From assembly GCA_023853785.1 (NCBI GenBank), contig JAJIRX010000908.1:1-64000 (forward strand): a stretch of DNA of 64,000 nucleotides, written 5' to 3'. Of this stretch, positions 35,394 through 47,099 are shown one piece after another. Source of the DNA: Psilocybe azurescens. Its lineage: Eukaryota; Basidiomycota; Agaricomycetes; Agaricales; Agrocybaceae. Position 1 is the stretch's first letter. Every line of letters starts with the position of its first letter. Below the pieces are notes generated by a model. It saw nothing but the letters and a program-made list of their open reading frames with translations, had not been told where the DNA came from and ran no database searches. The translations under genes were made by a program, and so were the position numbers.

Positions 35394-37133
35394 ATGAGTC
35401 GCGTCCGATATTCCCTCCAATATATCCAGTACCTATACGAATCCGGTGAAGATCGCACGAAGCTCGAAAACCTTGTGCGAGCATTCCGTGGCATTCAGGC
35501 TCTTCCCCGGCCAATGAAAAGTCTTTTTTCTACCTTAGTGGCCTGCACGGGTTACCCTACCGTGGACCAGGGGAGACGGATCCAACCTGGTGGGGAGGAT
35601 ACTGCTGGCATGGTAGCATTCTGTTCCCGACTTGGCATCGCATCTACGTACTCTCTCTCGAGGATGCACTGCGAAGCATCCCTGGCTGCCAGGACGTGAC
35701 TCTCCCATTCTGGGATCAGCTCGCTACCCTGGATGCTACTAACGAGCCGGTCATTCCGTCTGTCCTCACCTCTCCGACCTTTGAGCTGGACAATCGTACC
35801 GACAACCCGCTATATTCATACCAGCTCCAAAAAGCGCTCGTTGAGAACACCGAAGGCGCAAACCACCGCTACAGCAAACCCGTAGGATACAACACGGTCC
35901 GATACCCACTCTCAGGTGAATCTTGCCTCACGGAGGGTTCATGACGCTCGAGTACTTATCTGTTATACTCTCTAGGACTGGTTGGGACCCTGAGGACTTG
36001 AAAGAAACCGCCGTGCACAATGCGGCGTTCCCAGATTCGGCTCAGAACACCAAAATACTCAACAATAACGTAACCGAGTGGCTGCTGGGAACTGTCAACA
36101 TTCCGAATGACGAGTACAACACGCCGCGCCCGGATACTTACTCTGTTCGAGCAAGGTATATTCGAAGTCTCCTTGCGCCCAACTACACAGTGTTCTCCAA
36201 CACCACCTCCCAGAACGCATGGATTAAGGAACACGGACAGACTCCGGAGAGTCACTACGTTGTCTCCCTGGAAAGCCCGCATAATGCAATTCATCTTTCC
36301 GTTGGGGGCTTTTACCAGGCGGGGGTGTACAATGCTGCCCCTATCCGTGGCGCGAATGGCGATATGGGTGATAACGAGACCGCCGGCTTCGATCCCATTT
36401 TCTTTTTCCATCATTGCTACATCGACTATGTCTTCGCAATTTGGCAGCGGCTCTGGAATCGCACTAAGCGCGGTGACCTTGAAATTATTCCCGGCTACCC
36501 TGGGACAATCTTAGAAGAAGGACAACCACCAAATTTTGCACCTGGTACCAACATCGATATGTCCACGCCGCTCTATCCGTTTAAGAAGCTGAACGGGCAG
36601 GACTTTACCTCATTGGACGCTACAGACCTCAGCGACTTGGGTTACAGTTATGGTCCAGGCTCTCTTGACCCTTTAATTCCCCGGCCATTGACCTCGCAAG
36701 GTCAGAGAAACACCCGTTCGAAATCATTAGTCCCCAAGTCCCCAACCGCATGATCCTTGAAGGTAGTAATCCCAGAGCTGCTACTCCCTTCTCGGTCATA
36801 AAACGGGTCCACAACATCAGTCGCACTCACTACGAGGGTTCGTTCGTCATTCGTTTGTACGCCCACGCACATGACGGCACCGAAGTTGAAGTGGGTAGGG
36901 AGCCTATTTTGAGCCGTTGGAATGTGAAAGGTTGTAGCAACTGCCAGAACCATCTCGACGTGGACGTATACGTTCCCATAGACCCAGCAACCTTGAAACT
37001 TCTTCAGGGTCCCGCGAACGCAGAAATCAGTTGGTCAGTAAAGGTCCACGCTCGTGACGGGTTGCACGATTTCCCGATCGCCCTTCCTGGTCGCAGTGAT
37101 CCAGGTAACATACCTCAGGTAGATGATCTTTAA
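35394..37133 (+). CDS. tyrosinase (type-3 copper polyphenol oxidase)
   Basis: Oxidises monophenols and o-diphenols to quinones (melanin and browning). CuA site: SGLHGLPYRGPG, YCWHGSILFPTWHR, giving three His and the Cys-x-His of the thioether bridge. CuB site: HNAIHLSVGG and DPIFFFHHCYIDYVF. The end of the catalytic core is YSYGPGSLDPLIP. A C-terminal beta-domain follows (GSFVIRLYAHAHDG, then GCSNCQNH with a CXXC as in copper-loading tails). One clear intron lies at about 35912-35979. One-base losses at C-run 35505-35508, C-run 35988-35990 and near 36688 break the frame; all copper ligands are present once these are allowed for. The start 35394 (MSRVRYSLQ) may be internal to a longer first exon. 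Confidence 0.88.
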
Positions 37134-37938
37134 TCTCCCTCGAATATGACAGAAAGAGAAAGAAATTAATCCTGTAGTACCACGTATGCGAAATATTTTT
37201 GGAGGACTCGCGACATTTTCGTCTGTGTATATATCTGCTGCGCCGAAATTTCTTTGTCTCGTGCATTTTTGCTGTATTTTCCAGTTCAGCGCACGAATGT
37301 AAACTCGATTGAAGTATCATTTGGAATCCCAATTACCTGAGCGACTCTTTCATGTCCACGATGCTTTCAGTATCTTTGAGCACCTTCGACGAATGCATTT
37401 AATCCCCACCTCAATCCATATCATGTGCCGGCCAGAGCCGGCTTGCTACACGCCAACAGTATAGACGAGTCGGGCTTGGAGCTTCTCGGAGCAGACGACC
37501 ACGCGACAAGCCGCGCTTGTTGAATTCTCACAAACGTTCTGAACATTTAGAAGCCAAAGCACTGTAGAGATAAAAGAGAAAATCCCAATTAATGTGTTCG
37601 TGTATAGGATCCGGAGGAACAGTCTCTTGTATCTCATGGCTCTCAGGTACGCGGGTTACAGACTTCGTCACTGTATGGAAGGATAGTGATGGCCCAGGGG
37701 CCAAGGGGCATCACACTAAACAGTTGACGTACTATTTTATAATTATCTCTCGAACTATCGACTCGCCGTGTATTAGCTGAACTTATGACCTTTTGCCCAC
37801 TCATGATCCGTATACACTAGCTTTATCCATACGAACAGCTCGAACTCTGTCTCTTGCGTGTTTATTTTAGTGAAGGAGAGGGCTCAATGTCCTAAGTATA
37901 GGGCTCTTCCGTATATTTAGATCTTTCGTTGTCATAGT
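37134..37938. other. gene-free spacer
   Basis: Follows the tyrosinase stop. Small minus ORFs at 37027-37332 and 37446-37637 are unsupported. Nothing recognised. Confidence 0.35.
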
Positions 37939-38379
37939 TCAAATTCCCACCGCACTGACAGCACATCCCGGAGAATAAACCAGCATGTCATACGTGGTGA
38001 TTTGGAGGTCTTCGGGGTAAATGTCGGGTAAAGAGATGGAAAGATGGTGTTCGCTGCTCCTTTCTGCCACCAGGACATAATGGTCGTTGGGTTTTCGGCG
38101 GACCGTAGAAAAATGGATTTCACCGGCCAGGTGGCCCCAGCCTCAAAAGAGTGTGACACATGAGAAAGGAATCCTTTCGCCGGAGGTAATATCATCGTAA
38201 TTTCGCATGAGGTGTTCATGGTATTTCATGTCGTAGTAAAAGCCACTGGCTGTGTGTGAATAGATTTTGTGAGCGTCTATAGCAAGTCCGCCTCGGGCCC
38301 GATGCATAATTGTGATTAGGTCCCAAAAATAGTATAGTTCAAACTGGGTCCGAGAAAATGACCAGGGGGAGAAGAACAA
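37939..38379 (-). CDS. hypothetical protein, C-terminal part
   Basis: Two adjoining minus-strand frames read like protein: AIDAHKIYSHTASGFYYDMK and NYDDITSGERIPF (38300-38170), then HLAGEIHFSTVRRKPNDHYV and AERSSEHHLSISLPDIYPED, with a stop at 37939. A one-base slip or short intron near 38160 separates them. I do not recognise the family. The gene ends 240 bp before the divergent xylanase gene region, and its 5' end is not defined. It also contains the only exact TCGGGCCCGA I noticed outside the KDZ island (38293-38302). Confidence 0.4.
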
Positions 38380-38618
38380 ACTAACAATATCTCAATTTTT
38401 CGTAGTCAGGTGTACGCAGCCATTTGTCTCTCCTCGCAGAAATGTCGTCGATTTCCTCGGAAAATATCAGTGCTCAATTGAAAAAATGCTCGTACAGAAC
38501 GCGTGGCAGCCAGAAATATCTTAAAGACACGCTCTGCTTCGTGGGTCTGCTATCTAAATCCTATATATGTGGGGTATGCACTACCGAATCATCAAGATAC
38601 TTGCAAACATACCTCGCA

Positions 38619-40321
38619 ATGTTCAAATCTTTTGTCATCGTATCGGTCTTGGCAGCACCCGCTCTCTGCCAAACGGCAGTCTCCCTTCTCATCGACTTTG
38701 CAGGCTATCAAAAGTCGGGCACACTCAACTTGCGTTCGACGCTCCAGGACGTTGCGACACGCAAGGGCCAGCCTTTCTTATTCGGCTCCACTTACGACAC
38801 CTACGATGCTGACGCAAGCTTCAGCCAAAATGTCTTCAGCACCTTCTTCAACCATGTCGTCGCAGAGAACGGTTGCAAATGGGACGCAACAGAGCCTACC
38901 CGTGGGACAGCTGACCTAACGGAGTGTTTGGCTGTGCAATCTTATGCTACCAAAAACGGCGCCACTTTCCGTGGACACAATACTTTCTGGCATTCCCAGA
39001 CCCCTGTACGTTCTCTGTTCCTGAGCTGCGAGTACTAGCGCTTATTTCTGCGTAGACATGGCTTCCGGGAAGCATAACCGCCTCTGATCTGGTCAATAAC
39101 GTCATTCCTCAGCATGTTCAGCAGACTATACAGGGTCTGGGATCGTCCGTAACCTCCTGGGATGTTGTCAACGAGATTGTGGGAGACGGTGTCTCCAATG
39201 GAATGGTGAGTCGATCTCAGAGTGCCTTAATCTGTCCCATGCCAACTGTAGAGTATCGCACAGAGCGCACTTCAATGTGTTCAAAACAAGAAGGATTGGC
39301 CCACACAGACGGCCGACGGCTCAAACACTGCTCTTGTTACTGATCTCTCCTTTGTCCATGCTGCATTCACCACTGCTCTCAAATACGCTGGCTCAACGAC
39401 ACGCCTCGCCATCAACGACTACAACACCGGCGGTTCTGATGCTAAAACCGCCTGTGTTCTGGCTGTTCTGGCTGACATAAACGCCAATGCTGCCATCCCT
39501 TATAACCGCCTTGCAGTGGGCTTCCAATCACACATTTCTACAACCTCATTTATCTCCAAGTCTGCACTTTCCGCTACATTCGCTAAGCTCGCTGCCCTTG
39601 GTGCAACTGCTATGATCACTGAACTCGATATCTCCCTTCCATCCGCCTCGAGTGGATACGAGCGATTGCAAGCTGCCATCTGGGGTGATTACCTCGACGT
39701 ATGTATCAATTGAGATTCGACTAATAATCCACATGACTGACATGACTTTTAATTAACTTTAGGCCTGCCTCTACGCTTCCAACTGCAATGAGTTCATCAA
39801 CTGGGACACGCGTGACGACGTTTCTTGGCTCGGCACTGCTCAAGCTGGCACTCTCTTTGATTCCAGTGGTAATCCTAAGCTCGCGGCATTCGAAGTCCAG
39901 GCACGTCTTCAGCGTTATGCGTCAGGCGCTCCCGAGCTCTGTGCCACCGCTCTCGGAACTGCTTCTTGCACGGCCTCTGGCCCTAGCAGTGCCTCCACCA
40001 CTGGCAGCTCGACCCCGACTACGACGCCCAAACCCACTACCACCACCGTCGCCACCCCACCTCCTTCAAGCTCGGCCCCTGCAACTGGTGCAACTCAAGC
40101 AGAGTACGGCCAATGTGGTGGAATCGGCTGGACTGGACCCACAGGTGAGATTTTCATCACTAGCGGTATACAGATCCTCTCATTAATACATATTCGTTAG
40201 TCTGCGCTTCACCTTTCACATGCAAGGTTTCAAACGCATATGTAAGTACTTCCCTTCCACCCTCTGTGACATAGCACCATATCTGACACTACTCCGTCTC
40301 TAGTACAGCCAATGCTTGTAA
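38619..40321 (+). CDS. secreted GH10 endo-1,4-beta-xylanase with C-terminal CBM1
   Basis: Hydrolyses xylan outside the cell. The signal peptide MFKSFVIVSVLAAPALC is followed by the GH10 barrel: NGCKWDATEPTRG, FRGHNTFWHSQTP, VTSWDVVNEIVGDG with the acid/base Glu, LAINDYNTGG, VGFQSHIS, ATAMITELDIS with the nucleophile Glu and DDVSWLG. A Ser/Thr/Pro linker (about 39990-40090) leads to a fungal cellulose-binding CBM1: YGQCGGIGWTGPT, CASPFTCK and a final YYSQCL, with the four expected Cys. Five introns (starting about 39006, 39206, 39699, 40143 and 40241), all GT-AG. The frame is intact from start to stop (TAA 40319-40321), so this gene is a good internal control for sequence quality. Confidence 0.95.
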
Positions 40322-41013
40322 AATTTCCATTGCTCAAACTGTCAATAACGTTATATATTTACCTACATGTCGCAATACGGCATGGCCGTTTAAAATAACA
40401 TCAATGCAATGAATATTCTTTGTTCTTCGGTTACAAGATCTGTGGATAAAAGCGCGATAACCGCTCTATCTATGTATATCAAGCAAGCTGTCCGACGTGA
40501 GGTATCCCTGCCATAGATGTCTCGGTATATGCGCCCAACATGTTTTGGAATTTGTACCCACCAATCTTTCTTGTTTGACAGTTAGATAGCCCATCAAACA
40601 AGAATGAGATATTACTCCACAGGGCTGAATGCATTGCTTGTATTGATCGAAACTACCTGTGAGCCTCATATCCCTGGATTTACGCCAACGGCTATCTCAG
40701 CCTCGAAGGGTGTGAGGTATATTTATATTTCCTGTATCATACCAGTGACCACCCACCTTCGACGTTAATTTGCTGACCATTAATGTATTCACATCCCTTT
40801 GAAGTATGTATAGATATCCGTCAGCCACATAAGGCGAAAATGGATTGTCTAAATCTCACTTCATTAAGAAGATGTAAACTTCTACGGTCTAGGGAGCGAG
40901 TATTTGTCAGATACATATAATTAAGGGCAAGGGATGTGCAAACTTCACTTGGCTCTCCGACTAGCCCGGTAACCGATTGTCTATGACAGTTGAAGAAATG
41001 GGTGGCAAACTGT
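40322..41013. other. spacer between xylanase and hAT element
   Basis: No gene. The minus ORF at 40466-40669 is unsupported. Confidence 0.35.
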
Positions 41014-41021
41014 CGATAGAC

Positions 41022-44000
41022 CAGTGTTGGATCTTAAGGGGTTATTAACCCCAGATTTTGTTGTTAAGCCTTAAGTCTTAAATAACCCTTAATTAAGACT
41101 TCGATTTTAAGGGTTTATTAAGGGTTCAGCCGAAATAGGAAGGCTATTATCAACCCTCGAAATCATCGCCTGATCCCTCCAGCTCTCCGTCATCAGGTAT
41201 CCTGGCTTCATCCGCCTCTTCGTCCACCAGCAATTCCATCAATCGACCTTCCTCTGTACAGGCTTGATGCCTTCGCACTCTCCTTATCTGCTCATCAATA
41301 TCAGATTCCTTTCGGCCTGTGAACAGTAGCTCAAGGGAACGTGGCAAGAACTTTGAGCGCTGGCGGCCATAAACCACATTTGGAAGCTCCTCATCGCCGT
41401 CATCATCACTTTGCTCCTGTTCTTTGCAGATCCACTTCTTCATTTCCTTCCTCCACCCTTCTCGAAGTCCTCACCAGTGCAGACTGCGCTGCTGACAACT
41501 TCGCCCTCAATCTCGCTCAATGCTTCATTGGCTTCCAGCAAATCAGCATATCGGGGCACTGCCAGAAGACCACCAACCTTCGAATCATCATGGTTTTGTC
41601 GCTTTGTGCGCTCCTGAACATAGCCAGCATCTTTTTGCGAAGCGCGGGATGTCAGTGCCAACCTAGTATCGGGAGATCATGAGATATCACAACAGTGAGT
41701 TTAATTTTTACTCACCTTTGCCATTTTCTCAAGCCGTTCTAACTTCAAACGGTTTCGCAATCGCGATTGCTTTATTTTCAGGTCGGAAAAGTTTCTTTCC
41801 AACCCAGCTTGATTTACGGACATGCCGAGCAGCAAAATTGCAAAGTCTGCAAGTTCAGCGGTGAACGGCGTGGTGAGGAAGTTTCTCCACACAGTGACAG
41901 GATTATCGCCCTAAAATATGTAAGTTTTCTTTTACTATGGTAGATATGAGATGCAGACTTACATGTACTCTAATGAAACTGCCTTTGTTTCGTTCCCAGT
42001 CCTCAAATGGCCCTTTTGAGCTGAGATAGCTGAGGAACGACTCGGACACTGCCTTCTCCTTTGCATGTTGACCCTCTTCGATATTTTTTTCTGGGCTACG
42101 TCGGAACGAGGGGTTTTGGGAGGCCGTGAACGAACACGACAATATGTCTGACATGCTTGTTAATAAGTTATATGTAGTTGGAATAATTAGCACTTACCTC
42201 CAATAGAATTGTATTGAGAGTGAACGCGCTGATGGCGGCTTTATCACCAAAGCGTGAAAGTCCTTCAAAAGGATTGAGGATGAGTGCTAACACAAACATT
42301 GGTTGATCGAGAGCTTTCCAGCGCTTTTTGATCTGTTTCTTCATGCCAGCGGCAACAGCTGATTTTGGATGTTTCTGGAAATGTAAAAGATTCCTGCAAA
42401 TGTCAGAAGCGCCTGGTCAGGATGCATGGCATCTGTCTGATTCATATTAATCCCCAGACAAATAGGTTCAAGATCTTCAAGCTTAGTATGAACACGTCGC
42501 CAAAATCCTCCATCGTCAATCAGTTCACAGTGTGTAACAGCATCTTCCTCAAGCTTCGCTTTCTTCAAGCGGTTCTTTTCAGCACCAACCTGTGCAGAAA
42601 TAATTTCTTCTCAGCTTGATATTACAGCGCGTCGCATAGAATCTTTCAGATCGAATAACCGGTTAAATGCAACAAAGTGAGTTGTCCAACGTGTCATGTT
42701 TGCGACAAGAAATGCTAAGACCTTCCCTGGCGGAATTTCTTGCTGAGCCTCGTTGAATATTGAGCGTACACGTGAGTGGTTAAGGACCCAGCCGATAAGG
42801 TCAGTTGCCTCCTCAGCAGTTTCTGCAGCCTCCTCGTTCACGGTGAAATACTTGCCGAGAATTAATTGGAACCAAAGAATATAATATCATTACAAGTTGA
42901 GATTGCGCTGAGTTAATCTTGGAACTGTACTTACCTGATGAGCACAGCATGGTGGACCAAATAACCACGGTCGTTTCAACACAAGATCATTTCTTCCTCG
43001 CTGACTACCACCATCGTTGTCGCAGCAAATGCCACAATAGCTACTCCGTAGTCATCCTCTGCTTTGTCAATCATTTCTTCAAATGCTTTACACATCGACT
43101 CACCATCCTTTTTATGTGTCGTTGCCAGGATCAGGTCAATGAGATATGTCTGTAGGATCAAACAAGCCACGGTGTGAGTCATAAAATTGAGCTTTTGAAA
43201 TAAGCTTTACCTTGCCCTCCACAGACAAATTTACGCCATTAATTGAATCCCTAGACCCATTTTTCCACCCATCGGATGCCATGACTGCATACTGATCCTT
43301 CAAGAATTGCTTGAGCCGCTTTGTGAGTGCTTTATCAGCATTATTGAGAAGTGGGCCTGATATTTGTTTCTGTGAAAGCATGACATCGACAGCAGTAGAC
43401 CGGAAAAGCAAGAAAAGAGTGATTACTTCAGGGTCCTCAGCCCATTGGAATGGTAGGTTGGCAGAGATTGTTGCACGAAGAAACTGCTCTTCAACAACTT
43501 TCTTCTGGTTGGCAGTGAAAGGAATGTCAATGCCACGAAAAACTTTGAGGTGCGACTGCTTAAAGGTTTTTGGACCTTGGTGTGTAATTTCCGGGTCTTC
43601 TTTGCAGGTCCATCTTCACTCACTTTGTTGTCATCATCAGATTCATCCCGAACCCGTTTTGCACCTCTGTTCTTCATAGTCTTGGCTGTCCTGTGTGCCT
43701 TCACAGATGCATTTGGACAAGGTTTATTGCCAGATTTACCAAGGATATGGGCAATCATGGAATCTTTCACTCCAAGTACACTGCCAATACCCGCATCGCA
43801 AGCTGTTGAAGGTATGTCAATATCTGGGATGTGTCGCAGCATAGAACATCACTCACCTGCAAGTACCCATGCCTCAGACAATAGGTTTAATGTGATTGGA
43901 TTCCCATCATTGTCAAGCTCTATTGCAGCCCCCATTGGACGTTGCTTTTTGATGCAACCACAACAATGGGCTCGAACATGAGATGCATTCTGCTTCTTGC

Positions 44001-44427
44001 CTATCAGAAAGTAATCCCAGAGAGGACTTTTTGCTGGGGGCATTGTTGCTGGATGGAGTGTAGCTACTTCTTGGTGTCATCGTCTCTGAGATATAGGATG
44101 TTTCCAGGTGAACTTAGTCAGTTTTGGGGATAAAAGGGAAAAAGTCAATGCTAGCAGTGGTACACATCACATGTATTACAAGGTATATTGTACATCTAAG
44201 ATAGAAGATGGACAAAATGAAGGGTAGTTATGACGGAAGTAAAATAGACAAGAGATAAATGTCAAGTCCAGGCATGTTCATGGCTTGATCGGCCGCTGCC
44301 TAGGTGCATCATGTATCTTAAGCCTTAATTAAGGCTTAGAATGCGCCTCGATTGATGTTAACCCTTAACATTAACATGTTATTAACCCTTAAACATTAAT
44401 AATGTTTAAGGGTTAAGTCCAACACTG
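41022..44427 (-). mobile_element. complete hAT DNA transposon, 3.4 kb
   Basis: The terminal inverted repeat CAGTGTTGGA is perfect at 41022-41031 and, inverted, at 44418-44427. The 8-bp target duplication CGATAGAC lies at 41014-41021 and 44428-44435, exactly the hAT hallmark. Subterminal regions on both sides (41030-41130, 44315-44415) are packed with TTAAGGGTTA / TAACCCTTAA variants, probable transposase-binding sites. It encloses one minus-strand transposase gene. Confidence 0.95.
41150..44043 (-). CDS. hAT transposase
   Basis: Multi-exon gene inside the element. The N-terminus has a BED-like zinc finger (SPLWDYFLIG, HVRAHCCGC). The middle contains the RNase-H-like core (VMASDGWKNGSRDSINGVNL, DLILATTHKKD, PPCCAHQ, HSRVRSIFNEAQQ, TRWTTHFVAFNRL). 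The C-terminal hATC dimerisation block is NQAGLERNFSDLKIKQSRLR. It is followed by an acidic tail ending about 41150. An A-run loss at 43567-43571 (minus) and other slips break the frame. It is uncertain whether the last exon (41443-41150, Asp/Glu-rich) is part of the protein. Confidence 0.8.
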
Positions 44428-44435
44428 CGATAGAC

Positions 44436-45011
44436 AGACCAGTCGATCTGAGTTTAAATTGCTGTATGGAGCGGATTGGTCCCGTGCTGTCACGTGTAAT
44501 AAACCTGCCCTGAATAAAGTCCTGCCATTTACATGTTGGGGTATTCAATATTCAGGGCGACCTTTGAAGGGGTAAAATTAAGGTCGCAAAGCATATGAAA
44601 TACAAATTTATTTTAAAGATCATAAAACATATTTTATGTGAGGGAATTTTGAATTTAGCATAAAATCTTATATGTATGTCAATCTACAAAGGAGCTTTGT
44701 AAGACATTTAAATTTTTAAATACAAAGTGAGTTTATAGAGCCCACAACATATCAAATTTGGGACACCCTCTTTGGCACCCAAATATATTAACTACATACC
44801 TATCTGCAAAAGAATTTTGTATTTTTAATTTTGGGGAATCTTCAAAGGACCTTAGAATATGAATTAACATTTTAAATACAAGGTTCCCTTATTGGTCAAC
44901 TTGTACTTCAAATATTGAATGCCTTTCAAAATTAATTTGTATTTGAAATACAAAGGTGCCTCGTATGGTACAAAACATATGAAATACATTACTATCTACA
45001 ACATTCCTATG
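44436..45011. other. AT-rich spacer with short palindromic repeats
   Basis: About 570 bp of very AT-rich DNA. AAATACAAA / TTTGTATTT recurs in both orientations, together with several CATATGAAATACA variants. It looks like an old, diverged non-autonomous element or satellite, but no ends were found. No gene. Confidence 0.4.
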
Positions 45012-45013
45012 TA

Positions 45014-45227
45014 CAGTAGCTCAAACTTTTGTCCTAATGTTTTGTGTTTTTGGATAAATTGGTTTATAACTCAGTAATGGCTGGAGATAAAATTCTGAAA
45101 TTTTTATTGTAGATACTAGACACTAATACCTAAAACCTGTCCGCTAAATCACGTGATATGAAACAGAACGGATTAAATGATAAATCAAACAAAATGGCTT
45201 ATCATTGGGACAAAAGTTTGAGCCTCT
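45014..45227 (+). repeat. Tc1/mariner left terminal inverted repeat
   Basis: A 214-bp TIR, matched by 46402-46575 plus 60329-60367 on the other side. It includes ACTCAGTAATGGCTGGAGAT and the inner inverted copy of the tip. Confidence 0.9.
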
Positions 45228-45327
45228 AATTTAAAACCAATAAATATGGTTTACAAGTATAAAATGTTCTTGAATAGACTGTGGGAATGGTAAAAATGTC
45301 ATGTAACCTTGTTTGTATTGATTTGCT

Positions 45328-46388
45328 GTGTTGAAATCAATTTCAACCACCTTTATCTCTTACCACAACTTCATGAAACCTACATCTGCTTCTCAGTGCT
45401 CTGCTGTGGCTTCTCTTCCTGAAGAAGGATATTCCCTTCATCAAATAGAATCTAAAACTGGTCTAGAGAAGTCTACTATTGGGAGGATCAAAAGGAATTG
45501 GGTTTGGACAAAGAAAACAACAAACCAGGCTGACATGCCAAGCTTTCTGAAAGAAATAAACAAGCAGCTTGTTGACAAATCAGCACTGGAAAGCTTGACA
45601 ATGCTGTTCAGGCCACCCATTACATTAATGCCATCATATCTACCCCAGTCTCAGCCCAAACAGTCAGAAATGCACTAAAGGAAAACAATTTTTGGTCCAT
45701 TGTTAAGCAGAAACGACCTCTGCTTAAACAAGCTCACAGAAACAAACATCTTAACTTTGCCCAATACCATAAAAACTGGACAGTTGAAGATTGGAAACGG
45801 GTCTTGTGGACAGATGAAACAAAGATTAACAGGATTGGATCAGATGGGATGGTCCACACTTGGAAACAAAGGGAGAAGCACTTCAGACAGGACTACTATC
45901 CCAACAGTCAAACATGGAGGAGGGAATAACCTTGTGGTATGGGGTTGCATGGGTTGGAATGGAGTAGGAAAGCTGATAGAAGTGCAGGGGATCATGAATG
46001 CTGATCTATATTGTGCTATTTTGGAGGAGGGGGTAGAAGAAAGCTTTGAAAAATTGGGAGTTCCAGAAGAGAAGAGGATTTTTCAGCAGGACAATGACCC
46101 CAAACATACCTCTAAAAAGGCTGACCAGTGGTTTGAAGAAAAAACATTCAAGTTAAGGAATGGCCTGCCCAATCCCCAGATATGAACCCCATTGAACACT
46201 TGTGGGAACACTTGAAAAGATGTTTAAATGAGTATCCAACACCACCCAAAGGAGTACATGAATTATGGGAGAGAGTGGCAGAGGAGTGGAACAAGATTAC
46301 ACCAGAAACATGCCAAACACTCATAGAAAGCATGCCCAGAAGAATTGCAGCAGTCCTTAAGACAAAAGGAGGTCATACCAAGTATTGA
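45328..46388 (+). pseudogene. Tc1/mariner transposase, frame-broken
   Basis: HTH lead (SLHQIESKTGLEKSTIGRIK, about 45440), then the DDE domain: first Asp in VLWTDETK (about 45805), VKHGGGNNLVVWGCMGWNG (about 45910), second Asp in FQQDNDPKHTS (about 46085), and EWPAQSPDMNPIEHLW (about 46160) with the third acidic residue Glu in IEHLWEHLKR. The frame changes near 45670-45700, 45890 and 46155 (A-run). Whether these are real decay or sequence errors cannot be told, but the element is in any case cut in its right TIR by later insertions. Confidence 0.8.
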
Positions 46389-47099
46389 ATAGTATTATAA
46401 TAGAGGCTCAAATTTTTGTCCCAATGATAAGCCATTTTGTTTGATTTATCATTTAATCCATTCTGTTTCATATCATGTGATTTAGCAGTCAGGTTTTAGG
46501 TATTAGTGTCTAGTATCTACAATAAAATTTCAGAATTTTATCTCCAGCCATTACTGAGTTATAAACCAATTTATCAGTACTTTACCATCCCCACCCATTC
46601 CAAATGGAATCCATGGAATCCAACTTGATTCCAGTTGGATTCCAGTTGGAATGCATGGAATCCAACTCAATTCCATGGAATCAGTTGGAATCCAATTAAT
46701 GGTTTCAAGTGGAATGGGTCTGGAATCATGGAATGAACCCATTCCAATTGGAATCCAAGTTCATTCCAGATTAGTTCATTAAAGAGAGGACTTAGTGAGA
46801 TTCACCAAGTCCAACTTTAATTCCACATGGATAGAATGGAATGGAATCCAGTTGAAATCTAACTGGAATGTATTACTTATAGTAGATTTATACATATATA
46901 GCATAATATAATATATTGAAAGCTATATATTACATTATTATCTACAATGCTATGTACAAGCAAGGTTCATTATTATTAAAACATAGAGGAAAAAAAAAAG
47001 AAAAAAAAGCAAAAAAGAAAAATGTGGTGAGAGGACTGTCATGTCAGTCATAGCCCCACTGTACACGTTGTGGTGGCCATCCTATGTGTCCGCTGTCAT

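Noticed and set aside
35394..37133. Tyrosinase as a pseudogene
   Set aside because: All copper ligands and the C-terminal domain are present and the breaks are one-base losses of the same type as in other genes, so a sequence-error explanation is preferred.
38293..38302. A KDZ-island palindrome copy outside the island
   Set aside because: A single exact copy in 52 kb is near the chance level and has no neighbours.
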